The notes under the pieces: model-generated
The model's database searches: none
What the model was told of the DNA's origin: nothing
The model's input: the letters and a program-made list of their open reading frames with translations, nothing else
Program-made: the position numbers and the translations under genes
From: Planctomycetota bacterium
GTDB lineage: Bacteria > Planctomycetota > UBA8108
Length of the DNA: 8,435 bases
Assembly: GCA_002695115.1 (NCBI GenBank)
Contig: NZOA01000014.1
Coordinates: 31,101-39,535 of the forward strand
Reading direction: 5' to 3'
In this document: one piece after another, positions 1 to 6,894 of the stretch
Position numbering within the stretch: the first letter of the stretch is position 1
Layout of the letters: the number at the start of each line of letters is the position of its first letter

Positions 1-1841
1 TCGACGGCAAGGAGGGAGCGGAGCTTCTGCTGCGCTGGATTCGGCAGGGAGCCGGGCTCCTCAGCAGCCGGAGCCTCGCTCGCGTCGAGGTCGCCCCCCG
101 GAAGCATGTAGCGGAAAAGCCCGGCTCGTCAATCCAGCTGCGCGCAACCGCCTATTTCTCCGATGGCAGCAGCCAGGACGTGACGAGGTGGACTGTCTTC
201 ACCGCGGAGGACCCCTCGGCGGTCAAGATCGATTCCGAGTCGGCGGCAGCGAAGCTGCTGCGCCGTGGGCGGCAGATCGTCATAGCCCGTTACCTCGATC
301 GGGTAACACCGATCGAGCTGATCGTTCCGTTGTCCGGCTCAAAGCCCGACCTCGCCGCTGAGCCCCGCCGAGGTTTCATCGATCGGGAGATCCTCGATGC
401 GCTTTCGACCCTGCGATTGTCGCCTTCCCCTATGGCAGATGACGCCACCTTTCTGCGAAGGGTGACACTCGACCTGAGCGGCCGTCTTCCGACCACGACC
501 GCGGCGCGGGCCTTTCTCGCCGACCCGGGTCCGAAGAAGCGCCAGGGCGTGATTGACAGGCTGCTGGCATCGGAAGAGTTCAGCCAGTACTGGACCCTCC
601 AGTTGGCGAAGCTCCTGCGGATCCACCCGGACCAAGGGAGTGGAGAGGTAGCTGAGCGGGACCAGCAGGGCGCGCTCAAGTACCACCAGTGGCTTCACCG
701 GCAGGTTCGCGACAATGTCGGCTACGACCGGCTGGCCCGTAGCGTGATCCTCGCGACGGGCGACTCGCACGAGGTGGGCCCGGCGAACTTCTACCGCACC
801 GTCAAGGGCCCCAGGAAACAGGCCGAGTTCATGAGCGAGGTCTTCATGGGCAGCCGGCTGCGCTGCGCCAATTGCCACAACCATCCCCTCGATCGCTGGA
901 CGCAGGATGATTACCACGGGCTGGCGGCGATCTTCGCCAGGATTGAAGGCGGGCAGGTCGTCAAGGTGAAGGCATCGGGCGAGGTCATCCATCCGCGGAC
1001 CCTCGAAAAGGCCCTCCAGCGGATTCCAGGCGAAGATTTCCTCGGAGCGGACATAGTCGATGGACGCGGGCGGCTTGCAAGCTGGCTGACGGACCCGGCC
1101 AATCCCTATTTCTCGAGGGCCATCGTGAACCGATTGTGGAAGGCGATGATGGGACGTGGGCTGGTGGAGCCCGCGGATGATTTCCGCGCCACCAATCCGC
1201 CGACGCATCCGGCGCTCCTGGCCGGGCTTGCCGATGACTTCGTGAAAAACGGCTACGACCTGCGGCATACGCTGCGCACGATCGCGCTCAGCGCAGCCTA
1301 TTCCCGCAGCTCAAAAGCGACCGCGGAGAACAAGGCGGATGGGAGTTTTTATTCGCACGCCATACGCCAGGGCCTGGAGCCGGAGGTGCTCGCCGATGCG
1401 ATCTCGGATGTCCTCGGGGTCGCGGGGAGATACGGCGAAGAGCCGAAGGGGACCCGCGCCGTGACCCTGGTCGATCCGAAGACGAGGTCCGTCGCGCTCG
1501 ATATCCTCGGACGCTGTTCGCGTGAAGAGTCCTGCGAGAGCCCGGCGGGCTCGACCGGCGGGCTCCAGCGCAAACTGCATCTCTTTAACGGCGCGTTGCT
1601 CAACGCCAGGATTGGGGCGCCGGGCGGCAGGCTGGATAAAATGATCGCCGCCGGCGAGTCGTCGCTATCCATCGCCGAGCATTTTTACCTGGCCGCCCTG
1701 GGTCGGTATCCCGGTAATGAGGAGAGTGCGTTCTGGAAAGAGCAGCTCGGGGAGAATGTCCCGGCGGGCCGGCAGCGGGAGCTTCTTGAAGATTTCGTCT
1801 GGAGCCTGCTTGTCTGCAATGAATTCGTAAGCAATCATTGA
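1..1841 (+). CDS. DUF1549/DUF1553 planctomycete cytochrome-like protein, 5'-partial
   Basis: The reading frame is open from base 3, so the true start lies before the window; the GTG at 180 is internal. The first roughly 18 residues (ending LLLRWIRQGA) resemble the end of a PSCyt1-type cytochrome domain. Next, up to about base 330, comes a beta-rich stretch (VAPRKHVAEKPGSSIQLRAT, then FSDGSSQDVTRWTVF) that looks like a bacterial Ig-like BIG2 domain. DUF1549 follows from about base 375 (FIDREILDAL) and contains CANCH at 864-878, a CxxCH heme-c-type motif followed by NHPLDRWTQDD. DUF1553 begins near base 1075 (LASWLTDPANPYFSRAIVNR) and runs to the stop. The stop is 3 bp before the DUF1501 start, so the two genes are probably co-transcribed and translationally coupled. 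The family is abundant in planctomycetes and thought to be exported; its biochemical role is not established. Family assignment is firm, heme binding is inferred. Confidence 0.93.
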   Translation, partial: DGKEGAELLLRWIRQGAGLLSSRSLARVEVAPRKHVAEKPGSSIQLRATAYFSDGSSQDVTRWTVFTAEDPSAVKIDSESAAAKLLRRGRQIVIARYLDRVTPIELIVPLSGSKPDLAAEPRRGFIDREILDALSTLRLSPSPMADDATFLRRVTLDLSGRLPTTTAARAFLADPGPKKRQGVIDRLLASEEFSQYWTLQLAKLLRIHPDQGSGEVAERDQQGALKYHQWLHRQVRDNVGYDRLARSVILATGDSHEVGPANFYRTVKGPRKQAEFMSEVFMGSRLRCANCHNHPLDRWTQDDYHGLAAIFARIEGGQVVKVKASGEVIHPRTLEKALQRIPGEDFLGADIVDGRGRLASWLTDPANPYFSRAIVNRLWKAMMGRGLVEPADDFRATNPPTHPALLAGLADDFVKNGYDLRHTLRTIALSAAYSRSSKATAENKADGSFYSHAIRQGLEPEVLADAISDVLGVAGRYGEEPKGTRAVTLVDPKTRSVALDILGRCSREESCESPAGSTGGLQRKLHLFNGALLNARIGAPGGRLDKMIAAGESSLSIAEHFYLAALGRYPGNEESAFWKEQLGENVPAGRQRELLEDFVWSLLVCNEFVSNH

Positions 1842-1844
1842 GTC

Positions 1845-3200
1845 ATGAGAAAACGAATGTCCAACCTTACTCGATGTGATGGCGTCTCCCGGCGCGACCT
1901 GTTGCGTGTTGGCGGCCTGTCGGCTCTCGGCCTGGGGCTTGGCGATTACTTTCGCCTGCAGCGCCTCTGCGGCGCCGAAAATACCCTGAAGGCGAAGGCG
2001 AAGGCCTGCATCCTGGTCTGGCTCGATGGCGGACCCAGCCACCTCGAAACCTTCGACCCCAAGCCGGAGGCACCAGCGGAGGTCCGCGGCCCCCTGAAGA
2101 GTGTCGCCACGAAGCTGCCTGGAGTGCGGTTCTCTGAAGACCTGGCGCGAACGGCGGGCCTGCTCGACAAGCTGGCGGTCATTCGCTCGATGACCTCGAC
2201 GCTCGGGGAGCATAATTTTGGCACGCATTACCTGATGACCGGTTACAAGCCCACCCCGGCCCTCGAATACCCCGCCTTCGGGGCGACCCTGGCTCATGTG
2301 AGGGGCCAGGCCGGCGTCCTGCCGCCGAATATCGCCGTACCCGACTTCGGCATCGGCGGCTCCAGGCTGGCGGGAAACGGCTACCTGCCCGGCTCGACCC
2401 GTCCGTTCTCCGTTGGCGGGAGCTCCGGCAGGGGAGGCTTCAAGGTTCGCGATCTCGATTTCTACCGAGGCCTTGACCTCGCCCGCCTTGACCAGCGGCG
2501 TAAATTCGTCGGCGCGCTTGATGAATTCAGTCGATCGAAGGATGCTTCATCGAAGTCCGCCCCGGACCCGGACCTCGAGAGGGCCTACAACCTCATCGCA
2601 TCGACGGAGGCCAAGCGGGCCTTCGATTTCTCCGACGAACCGGCAAAAGTCCGCGCTCTCTATGGCGACCAGCGCAACTCGATCGGGCAGGCCTGCCTGC
2701 TGGCCCGGCGCCTCGTTGAGCGCGGGGTCCCGTTCGTGACCGTCAACAGTAAAGGATGGGACACCCACCAGGATCTCTACTCGAGGCTGAAGGAACGCTA
2801 CCCGGGAGACAAGTGGGCCCTGCTGCCTTCCCTCGACCTCGCGCTCAGTGGCCTGGTCGGTGATCTCTCAGACCGCGGCATGCTGGATGACACCCTGGTC
2901 GTGGTGATGGGCGAATTCGGCCGCACCCCGAAGCTCAACGCCAACGGTGGCCGGGATCACTGGCCACGCGCCTTCAGCGTGGTGCTGGCCGGTGGGGGAG
3001 TGAAAGGTGGCCAGGTCATCGGCCAGAGCGACTCGCTCGGCGAGAGCCCGAAGGACCGGCCCGTAACGCCCGCGGATCTCGCGGCGACGATCTACACCCT
3101 GCTCGGCATCGATCCGAACCTCAAGCTGCACACAGGCGATGGACGCCCTGTCCGGGTCGCGCCGGACGGATCCAGGATTGTTTCGGAGCTCATCGCATAG
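1845..3200 (+). CDS. DUF1501 family protein with Tat signal
   Basis: The protein has 451 residues, a full length for DUF1501. A twin-arginine motif (SRRDLL, residues 15-20) followed by a glycine/leucine-rich hydrophobic stretch predicts Tat export after folding. DUF1501 is a sulfatase/alkaline-phosphatase-superfamily-like fold. Visible conserved blocks are VWLDGGPSHLETFDPKP (58-74), TSTLGEHNFGTHYLMTGY (117-134), GWDTH (304-308), and MGEFGRTP (355-362) followed by GGRDHWP (368-374). The Asp and His residues in these blocks would be the metal-ligand candidates. The start at 1845 lies 3 bp after the preceding stop and has no strong Shine-Dalgarno, which fits translational coupling; a second in-frame ATG at 1857 is possible and would still keep the Tat motif. 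DUF1549/DUF1553 plus DUF1501 is a recurrent planctomycete gene pair. The substrate is unknown. Confidence 0.95.
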   Translation: MRKRMSNLTRCDGVSRRDLLRVGGLSALGLGLGDYFRLQRLCGAENTLKAKAKACILVWLDGGPSHLETFDPKPEAPAEVRGPLKSVATKLPGVRFSEDLARTAGLLDKLAVIRSMTSTLGEHNFGTHYLMTGYKPTPALEYPAFGATLAHVRGQAGVLPPNIAVPDFGIGGSRLAGNGYLPGSTRPFSVGGSSGRGGFKVRDLDFYRGLDLARLDQRRKFVGALDEFSRSKDASSKSAPDPDLERAYNLIASTEAKRAFDFSDEPAKVRALYGDQRNSIGQACLLARRLVERGVPFVTVNSKGWDTHQDLYSRLKERYPGDKWALLPSLDLALSGLVGDLSDRGMLDDTLVVVMGEFGRTPKLNANGGRDHWPRAFSVVLAGGGVKGGQVIGQSDSLGESPKDRPVTPADLAATIYTLLGIDPNLKLHTGDGRPVRVAPDGSRIVSELIA

Positions 3201-3212
3201 GAGGGTGGTTTA

Positions 3213-3236
3213 GAAGAAGAGAGGGGGAGCTTCTTC
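3213..3236 (+). promoter_or_regulatory. Small inverted repeat in the leader of the WD40 gene
   Basis: GAAGAAG (3213-3219) and CTTCTTC (3230-3236) form a perfect 7-bp inverted repeat around a 10-nt purine loop containing GAGGGGGAG. It sits in the 50-bp gap between the DUF1501 stop and the WD40 GTG. The G-rich loop is the only Shine-Dalgarno-like sequence nearby, so the hairpin could affect translation of the WD40 gene. There is no following T-tract, so a terminator is unlikely. The pairing is seen directly; the function is speculative. Confidence 0.3.
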
Positions 3237-3250
3237 ACTCCAGACGAGCC

Positions 3251-4201
3251 GTGAACGCCAGACGCTTCTTTTTCACATCCATTGGCCTTTTCCTCTGCGT
3301 TGCGGCCTCACCGGCCGGGGCCGAGGATCCGCCGATCACCTCCCTGGCTTTCGCTCCCGGTGGGAAGTCGATCGCGGCCTGTTCCCAGTCCGGATTACGC
3401 ATATACAGCTGGCCCGGATTGAAACCCGGGAAGAAACTGGAGACGATCGCTCTCAATCTCCACGATGTCGCCTTCTCGCCCAGCGGCGATCGGCTGGCTG
3501 TCGGTGGGGGGATACCAGCTGACGAGGGGATGGTGGAGATCTTTTCATGGCCCGCCGGTAAACCCCTGCAGGTCCTGAATGACCACAAGGACTCCGTCAT
3601 GGGCATTGCCTGGCTCAGTGGATCATCGATTGCCTCGGCCAGCCTCGATCACAGTGTTGCGCTGTGGGATACCGGGCTCGGCTCGCTAGTCAAACGTCTC
3701 AAGGGCCATTCACGCGGCGTCTCATCCCTCTGCTTCCTGGCGAAAAAGAAGCTCCTGGTCAGCGCTGGCATCGACCAGAGCCTGAGGGTCTGGAACCTGG
3801 AGACGGGGAAGCTGGTTCACAGCCTCGACAACCATACCCTGCCCGTTCATGATCTCGCCCTGCGCCCCGGCGCCGGCGGGCTGCCGATGGTCGCCTCCGT
3901 CAGCGACGATCGAACCGTCCGGCTCTGGCAGCCGACGATCGGCCGAATGGTCCGCTTTGCGCGATTGAATAGCAGGCCCCTCGATGTCGGCTGGCTTCCG
4001 GACGGCTCCCGGATCGTCGTGACCTGCTCTGATGGCCACCTTCGCCTGGTCGACCCGGTGGAGGTGAAGGTCACGAAGGACCTGCCCGCTGTTGAAGGTT
4101 GGGCCTACTCGCTGGCGGTGCATCCGAGTGACGGCAGTGTCGTTGTCGGCGGCAGCGCTGGCCGGCTGCGCCGCGTCAGCGTCGGAGCCGCAAGGCGGTA
4201 G
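3251..4201 (+). CDS. Secreted WD40 beta-propeller protein
   Basis: The protein has 316 residues and starts at GTG. The start is supported by an immediate Sec signal peptide: basic NARR, hydrophobic FFFTSIGLFLCVA, and a likely cleavage site after ASPAGA (about residue 24). The rest divides into about seven WD-type repeats beginning near residues 28, 68, 113, 152, 195, 239 and 282. Clear blade ends are HSVALWD (134-140), QSLRVWN (176-182) and RTVRLWQ (221-227). Seven blades would make a complete propeller, normally a protein-binding platform rather than an enzyme. It lies 50 bp after the DUF1501 gene on the same strand. WD40 genes often follow DUF1549/DUF1501 pairs in planctomycetes, so a partner role with the two exported upstream proteins is inferred. 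A purine-rich stretch at 3213-3229 is the best ribosome-binding candidate but is over 20 bp from the GTG. Confidence 0.9.
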   Translation: MNARRFFFTSIGLFLCVAASPAGAEDPPITSLAFAPGGKSIAACSQSGLRIYSWPGLKPGKKLETIALNLHDVAFSPSGDRLAVGGGIPADEGMVEIFSWPAGKPLQVLNDHKDSVMGIAWLSGSSIASASLDHSVALWDTGLGSLVKRLKGHSRGVSSLCFLAKKKLLVSAGIDQSLRVWNLETGKLVHSLDNHTLPVHDLALRPGAGGLPMVASVSDDRTVRLWQPTIGRMVRFARLNSRPLDVGWLPDGSRIVVTCSDGHLRLVDPVEVKVTKDLPAVEGWAYSLAVHPSDGSVVVGGSAGRLRRVSVGAARR

Positions 4202-4278
4202 TCTTCACCCTCTCGGGCCGTCTCCTCACCGGGCCGCAGCCGAAAGAACCCTGCGGGACGGCGGCTTCCGCCATCGCC
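4202..4278. terminator. Convergent intergenic gap with a short GC hairpin
   Basis: This 77-bp gap separates the WD40 gene (plus) from the repeat-barrel gene (minus), whose stops face each other. GGCGG (4260-4264) and CCGCC (4268-4272) form a perfect 5-bp stem with a 3-nt loop. A T-rich stretch begins about 7 nt later on the plus strand (4279-4290), inside the end of the opposing gene. This could be a weak terminator for the plus-strand cluster, but the stem is short and the T-run is displaced and interrupted. Confidence 0.3.
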
Positions 4279-5415
4279 TTATTTCTTCTTCAACTTGTTG
4301 GCGATGCTGTCGATCTTGCCTTCCTGCAGAATTGGCAGATAGCGGTTCGGCATGGCGAGAATGAAACAGGCCACCGCCGTTCCGTAGAGATCTCCGGGCA
4401 GGCCTCCCACGCGTCCTCCACGCCAGAGCCCATTCTGTGCCGCCTCGCCCGCGTTGATCATCTGGCTGGCGACAAGGTAGTCCCGTAATTTCGGATAGGA
4501 TTCTCTCCAGCGCTTTCCTCCTACCTGGTAGAGCGCCTGTCCCACGTAGTAGAGGGTATAGGCATCTCCGCCGGGGAGCCTGCCGTTTCTTGAGCCGGGA
4601 ACGGCCTCCTTGCCAATGGCAAGCTGGATCACATCAAGGTTCTTGCCGATCCGCCAATCGCCGTACTGCCCGAATTCCTGCAGACAGACAACGCCCGCGG
4701 CGGCCATTGCCAGGGTCCCACCGCCGCCATTGTAGGTGAACTGTCCGGCCTCGAGCATCGCGGCCTTCGGGTTGTTCAGGCCATTTTTCCCCGAGCGGGT
4801 CTTGTAATACCTTCGCACACTCTGGATCGCTGAGCCGACAACCTCGGGCGAGACCTCCAGGCCGCTATCCATCGCGCCTCGCAGCGCCTTGGCCTGCATC
4901 ACCACCAGGCTGAGGTCATGCCCCCTGCCCTGGCGCCGTGCGCGGTAATCCCAGCCTCCATCCTCCGCCTGGGTATTCGAGATCAGCTTGAGGGCTTTAT
5001 CGAGGACACGGGAGAGCTCCTTGTTGTTCGTCATACCGTAGGCCTGCCCGAGCGCGAAAGCGGCAAGACCGTGGTTGTACATGTCCTGCCCGGCGCCGGC
5101 GATATTCAACAGGCCGGAAGGCTTGGCGTTCTTGGTCACGTAGCCCAGGGCCTTCTGGACGGTAGTTCCGTAGCGGCCCCGCCCGGGAAAGTAGCCGGCG
5201 GAAAGGAACGCAAGAGCTCCCATCCCCACGAGCCCGAGGCTGTTGGAGTTCCAATTCCCTTCAGGGCCCTGGTTCCGGGCAAGCCACGCGAGTCCCTTCT
5301 GGAGAGCCCGCTCGCTTGCAGGCGTGACCTCCCAATCACCTTCGGCCAGAACCGATGAGACAGGAAGCAAAACCATGAGAAACGAAAGCCATGTCGTCCT
5401 GAAGATATTTCGCAT
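4279..5415 (-). CDS. Secreted prenyltransferase/squalene-cyclase-fold repeat protein
   Basis: The protein has 378 residues. The start is well supported: AAAGGAG lies 7 nt upstream of the ATG, and a Sec signal peptide follows (RNIFR, then hydrophobic TTWLSFLMVLLPVSS, likely cleaved after VLA near residue 24). The mature part has repeats of the alpha/alpha-toroid fold shared by squalene cyclases and prenyltransferase beta subunits. QW-like units are ALQKGLAWLARNQGPEGNW (37-55) and ALKLISNTQAEDGGWDY (141-157), with further units at MYNHGLAAFALGQAYG (112-127), YNGGGGTLAMAAAGVVCLQE (228-247) and LYGTAVACFILAMPNRYLPI (343-362). No DxDD motif, the proton donor of squalene-hopene cyclase, is visible, and the protein is exported, so terpene cyclisation is unlikely. 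Such secreted barrel proteins are common in planctomycetes; their function is not established. It is convergent with the WD40 gene. Confidence 0.85.
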   Translation of the reverse strand: MRNIFRTTWLSFLMVLLPVSSVLAEGDWEVTPASERALQKGLAWLARNQGPEGNWNSNSLGLVGMGALAFLSAGYFPGRGRYGTTVQKALGYVTKNAKPSGLLNIAGAGQDMYNHGLAAFALGQAYGMTNNKELSRVLDKALKLISNTQAEDGGWDYRARRQGRGHDLSLVVMQAKALRGAMDSGLEVSPEVVGSAIQSVRRYYKTRSGKNGLNNPKAAMLEAGQFTYNGGGGTLAMAAAGVVCLQEFGQYGDWRIGKNLDVIQLAIGKEAVPGSRNGRLPGGDAYTLYYVGQALYQVGGKRWRESYPKLRDYLVASQMINAGEAAQNGLWRGGRVGGLPGDLYGTAVACFILAMPNRYLPILQEGKIDSIANKLKKK

Positions 5416-5465
5416 GTAGCCGCTCCTTTAGTCAAAGTCGATCAGCTATACCTGCCCATACCTTA

Positions 5466-5520
5466 TGCCAACAGCTACCCGCAGGCAAGGAGAGGGCTAC
5501 CCCTGGCTCTTCCGGGGGAT
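5466..5520 (+). repeat. Intergenic repeat, copy 1 (diverged)
   Basis: It lies in the 141-bp gap between the repeat-barrel gene and the VTT-like gene. GCCAACAGC (5467-5475) is identical to 6807-6815. GGCAAGGAGAGGG (5484-5496) is identical to 6837-6849 and 7357-7369, followed by CCCCTGG as in copies 3 and 4. The stem CCCCTGG (5500-5506) pairs with CCGGGGG (5512-5518) across a 5-nt loop, with one T-G wobble on the plus strand. It is shorter between the arms than copies 3 and 4. Confidence 0.7.
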
Positions 5521-5556
5521 TGTCGCCCAGGCGGGATCGCGGCGTCCAGGCCAATG

Positions 5557-6153
5557 CTACTGGCGGAAGCGCTCAAGCGGGAGTGGCTCAACCGTGAAAT
5601 ACCACGAGTAAAACGCTATCCACAAAACGGAGAGCAGGATCATCCTGCTGCGGGGGCTTATCTTCTTCAGGGGACTCTGGAAATCAAACGACCTGTAGAC
5701 GAAATGAAAATTGAACACGGTGGCAAAGACCCAGGCGCTCAGCAGGAAGATCAGCAGTCGCGCAGGTATGCTGATGAGCAGGAAGGTGAATAAGTTCACA
5801 CCAGCCGCCCCTGCGTACGCCCCGTAGATCTTGTAGGGCCCCGTGACCCGGCCGGATAAGGTGGCCTGGGGTCCGTCGGACTCGATCTGGCTCTCGATCA
5901 GCTTGAGCATGTCGTAGTTGACCGCGGGGACGGTTTCCAGGAACTCCTCGGCCGAGTCCAGGTCCAACGAGCCCCAGGCGTACATGACGGTTCCGCCGAT
6001 CAAGGCTCCCACCAGCGCCCAGAAGCAGGCTCGCGTCGCCTGTCGCCAATCCTTCAGGGCGATGTATGTCAGGAAGACGTCCGGGATGATGAAGAAAAAC
6101 GTGGCCTCGGCAAATCCCCAGGCCAGTGCTATCCAGGGTTCTTTACGCTTCAT
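5557..6153 (-). CDS. VTT/DedA-like integral membrane protein
   Basis: The protein has 198 residues. AAGGA lies 8 nt upstream of the ATG, supporting the start. Hydrophobic segments lie at about residues 8-31, 43-61, 111-128, 131-148 and 171-186. The N-terminal WGFAEATFFFIIPDVFL (12-28) recalls the Glu-x-Pro re-entrant motif of DedA/VTT (YqaA-like, SNARE-associated) proteins. GPYKIYGAYAGAAG (105-118) with Arg132 in the next helix recalls their second re-entrant segment and conserved Arg. If correct, it may act in lipid scrambling or undecaprenyl-phosphate recycling, known roles of DedA-type proteins, but the resemblance is distant. A stretch of this gene (5581-5640) has 29 of 60 G+C, far below the plus-strand cluster. 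It lies in a gap-separated series of same-strand genes with a repeat on each side. Confidence 0.75.
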   Translation of the reverse strand: MKRKEPWIALAWGFAEATFFFIIPDVFLTYIALKDWRQATRACFWALVGALIGGTVMYAWGSLDLDSAEEFLETVPAVNYDMLKLIESQIESDGPQATLSGRVTGPYKIYGAYAGAAGVNLFTFLLISIPARLLIFLLSAWVFATVFNFHFVYRSFDFQSPLKKISPRSRMILLSVLWIAFYSWYFTVEPLPLERFRQ

Positions 6154-6180
6154 CCGTACATTCCTTACCGCGGGTTAAAA

Positions 6181-6275
6181 CCAGCCAATACACTACTCGC
6201 AGTCGCGCTCCGGCATCAATCAACAGCGGCCTGGTTGCGCAGCGTCCGGGGCAGCGCCGAGGGTTGTGGGGGTGG
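6181..6275 (+). repeat. Intergenic repeat, copy 2 (diverged)
   Basis: It lies in the 165-bp gap between the VTT-like and DUF1801 genes. CCAGCCAA (6181-6188) matches 6804-6811. The segment 6228-6275 aligns with 7371-7420 with one 2-nt gap and about 8 substitutions in 48 positions, including shared CTGGTTGC, CCGGGGCA and a TGGGGGTGG end. The GGCAAGGAGAGGG block of the other copies is not recognisable here. The 2-nt deletion shortens the left arm of the hairpin seen in the other copies. Confidence 0.65.
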
Positions 6276-6318
6276 TGTTTAACAGGCGAAGGAATTGCCC
6301 GGGTGGTGTGCCGCCTGC

Positions 6319-6774
6319 TCAGCTCGACTTGATTTGCTCCTCATACAACTCGATCCACTCCCGAGCCGAAATCTTCCCACAGAGTTCTCCGATTAGATCA
6401 TGGGGAATATCGGCGACCTTCTTGAAACGGATACAGCTCTTGCCCATATCCAGTTTGCTCTCGCAGTGTTTCGGATACTCCTTCACAAACCAGTTCATTA
6501 ACGAGGGGCTGGCATAGATCCCCATGTGATACACGGCGATGTGGCTCTTCTGCGAGGCGATGCCGAGGAACGGGAGGGGAAGCTCGGGGTTCGCGTGGTA
6601 GCCGGCCTCATACAGCGAGTGAGGAACAACCCAGCCGGGGAAACCGTAGTTTAGAACCTCCTCGAACCCACCGGGCAGGTTTGCCCGTATGCTGGCCCCG
6701 AGCGTTTCCATCGGCTCCTTCCGGTCCTCGGGAAGGGCGTTGAAGTAGTCTTCTACTGTCTGAGGTTTTCCCAT
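6319..6774 (-). CDS. DUF1801 domain protein
   Basis: The protein has 151 residues, cytoplasmic, with no signal peptide or membrane segment. GAGAGGG lies 6 nt before the ATG. The whole chain fits DUF1801 (frataxin-like/YdhG-like fold): VEDYFNALPEDRKEPMETLG (7-26), the IRANLPGGFEEVLNYGFPGW region (29-48), then PELPLPFLGIASQKSHIAVY (63-82), HMGIYA (83-88), and a C-terminal LDMGKSCIRFKKVADIP (108-124). The last three blocks match a DUF1801 subgroup I recall from Bacteroidota and other phyla; this is memory, not a search. The molecular function is unknown. Bases 6421-6480 have 29 of 60 G+C, versus 44 of 60 at 2341-2400 in the DUF1501 gene, so horizontal acquisition is possible. It is flanked on both sides by copies of the intergenic repeat. 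Confidence 0.88.
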   Translation of the reverse strand: MGKPQTVEDYFNALPEDRKEPMETLGASIRANLPGGFEEVLNYGFPGWVVPHSLYEAGYHANPELPLPFLGIASQKSHIAVYHMGIYASPSLMNWFVKEYPKHCESKLDMGKSCIRFKKVADIPHDLIGELCGKISAREWIELYEEQIKSS

Positions 6775-6777
6775 GAC

Positions 6778-6809
6778 TTACCCTCTCTATGTATTAGTCG
6801 AACCCAGCC
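6778..6809 (-). promoter_or_regulatory. Conserved leader of the DUF1801 gene
   Basis: The leader next to the DUF1801 start (ACCCTCTCTATGTATTAGTC on the plus strand, from 6780) aligns with the leader of the small membrane-protein gene at 7278-7307, with four substitutions and two single-base gaps in about 31 positions. It contains the Shine-Dalgarno GAGAGGG. The two downstream proteins are unrelated, so the similarity is a property of the spacer, not of gene duplication. Whether it also holds a promoter is not clear. Confidence 0.55.
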
Positions 6810-6891
6810 AACAGCCTATGCGAGGCCATGGGCGGGGGCAAGGAGAGGGTGGCCCCTGGTTGCTTATCGCCCGGGGCATCGCTTAGGGTGG
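6806..6891 (+). repeat. Intergenic repeat, copy 3
   Basis: It fills most of the 120-bp gap between the DUF1801 gene and the small membrane-protein gene. Bases 6837-6891 are identical to 7357-7411 over 55 bp at a constant offset of 520. The match resumes at the same offset upstream in CGAGGCCAT (6821-6829), so 65 of 71 positions agree over 6821-6891. A GC-rich hairpin forms between 6852-6859 and 6870-6877 with one internal mismatch and a 10-nt loop. The copy ends 3 bp before the last base of the small membrane-protein gene. Confidence 0.85.
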
Positions 6892-6894
6892 GGC

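Noticed and set aside
339..1268. Long minus-strand open frame opposite the DUF1549/DUF1553 gene (309 codons)
   Set aside because: The plus strand encodes a recognisable domain series through the whole interval; long antisense frames are expected in GC-rich coding DNA, and this one has no recognisable domain.
4918..5358. Plus-strand open frame opposite the repeat-barrel gene (146 codons)
   Set aside because: It is fully antisense to a gene with a signal peptide, a good ribosome-binding site and QW-like repeats, and it shows no domain or hydrophobic pattern.
5445..5471. Minus-strand promoter TTGGCA / TATAGC upstream of the repeat-barrel gene
   Set aside because: The spacing is only 15 bp and the TTGGCA half lies in a conserved repeat block, so the match may be chance.
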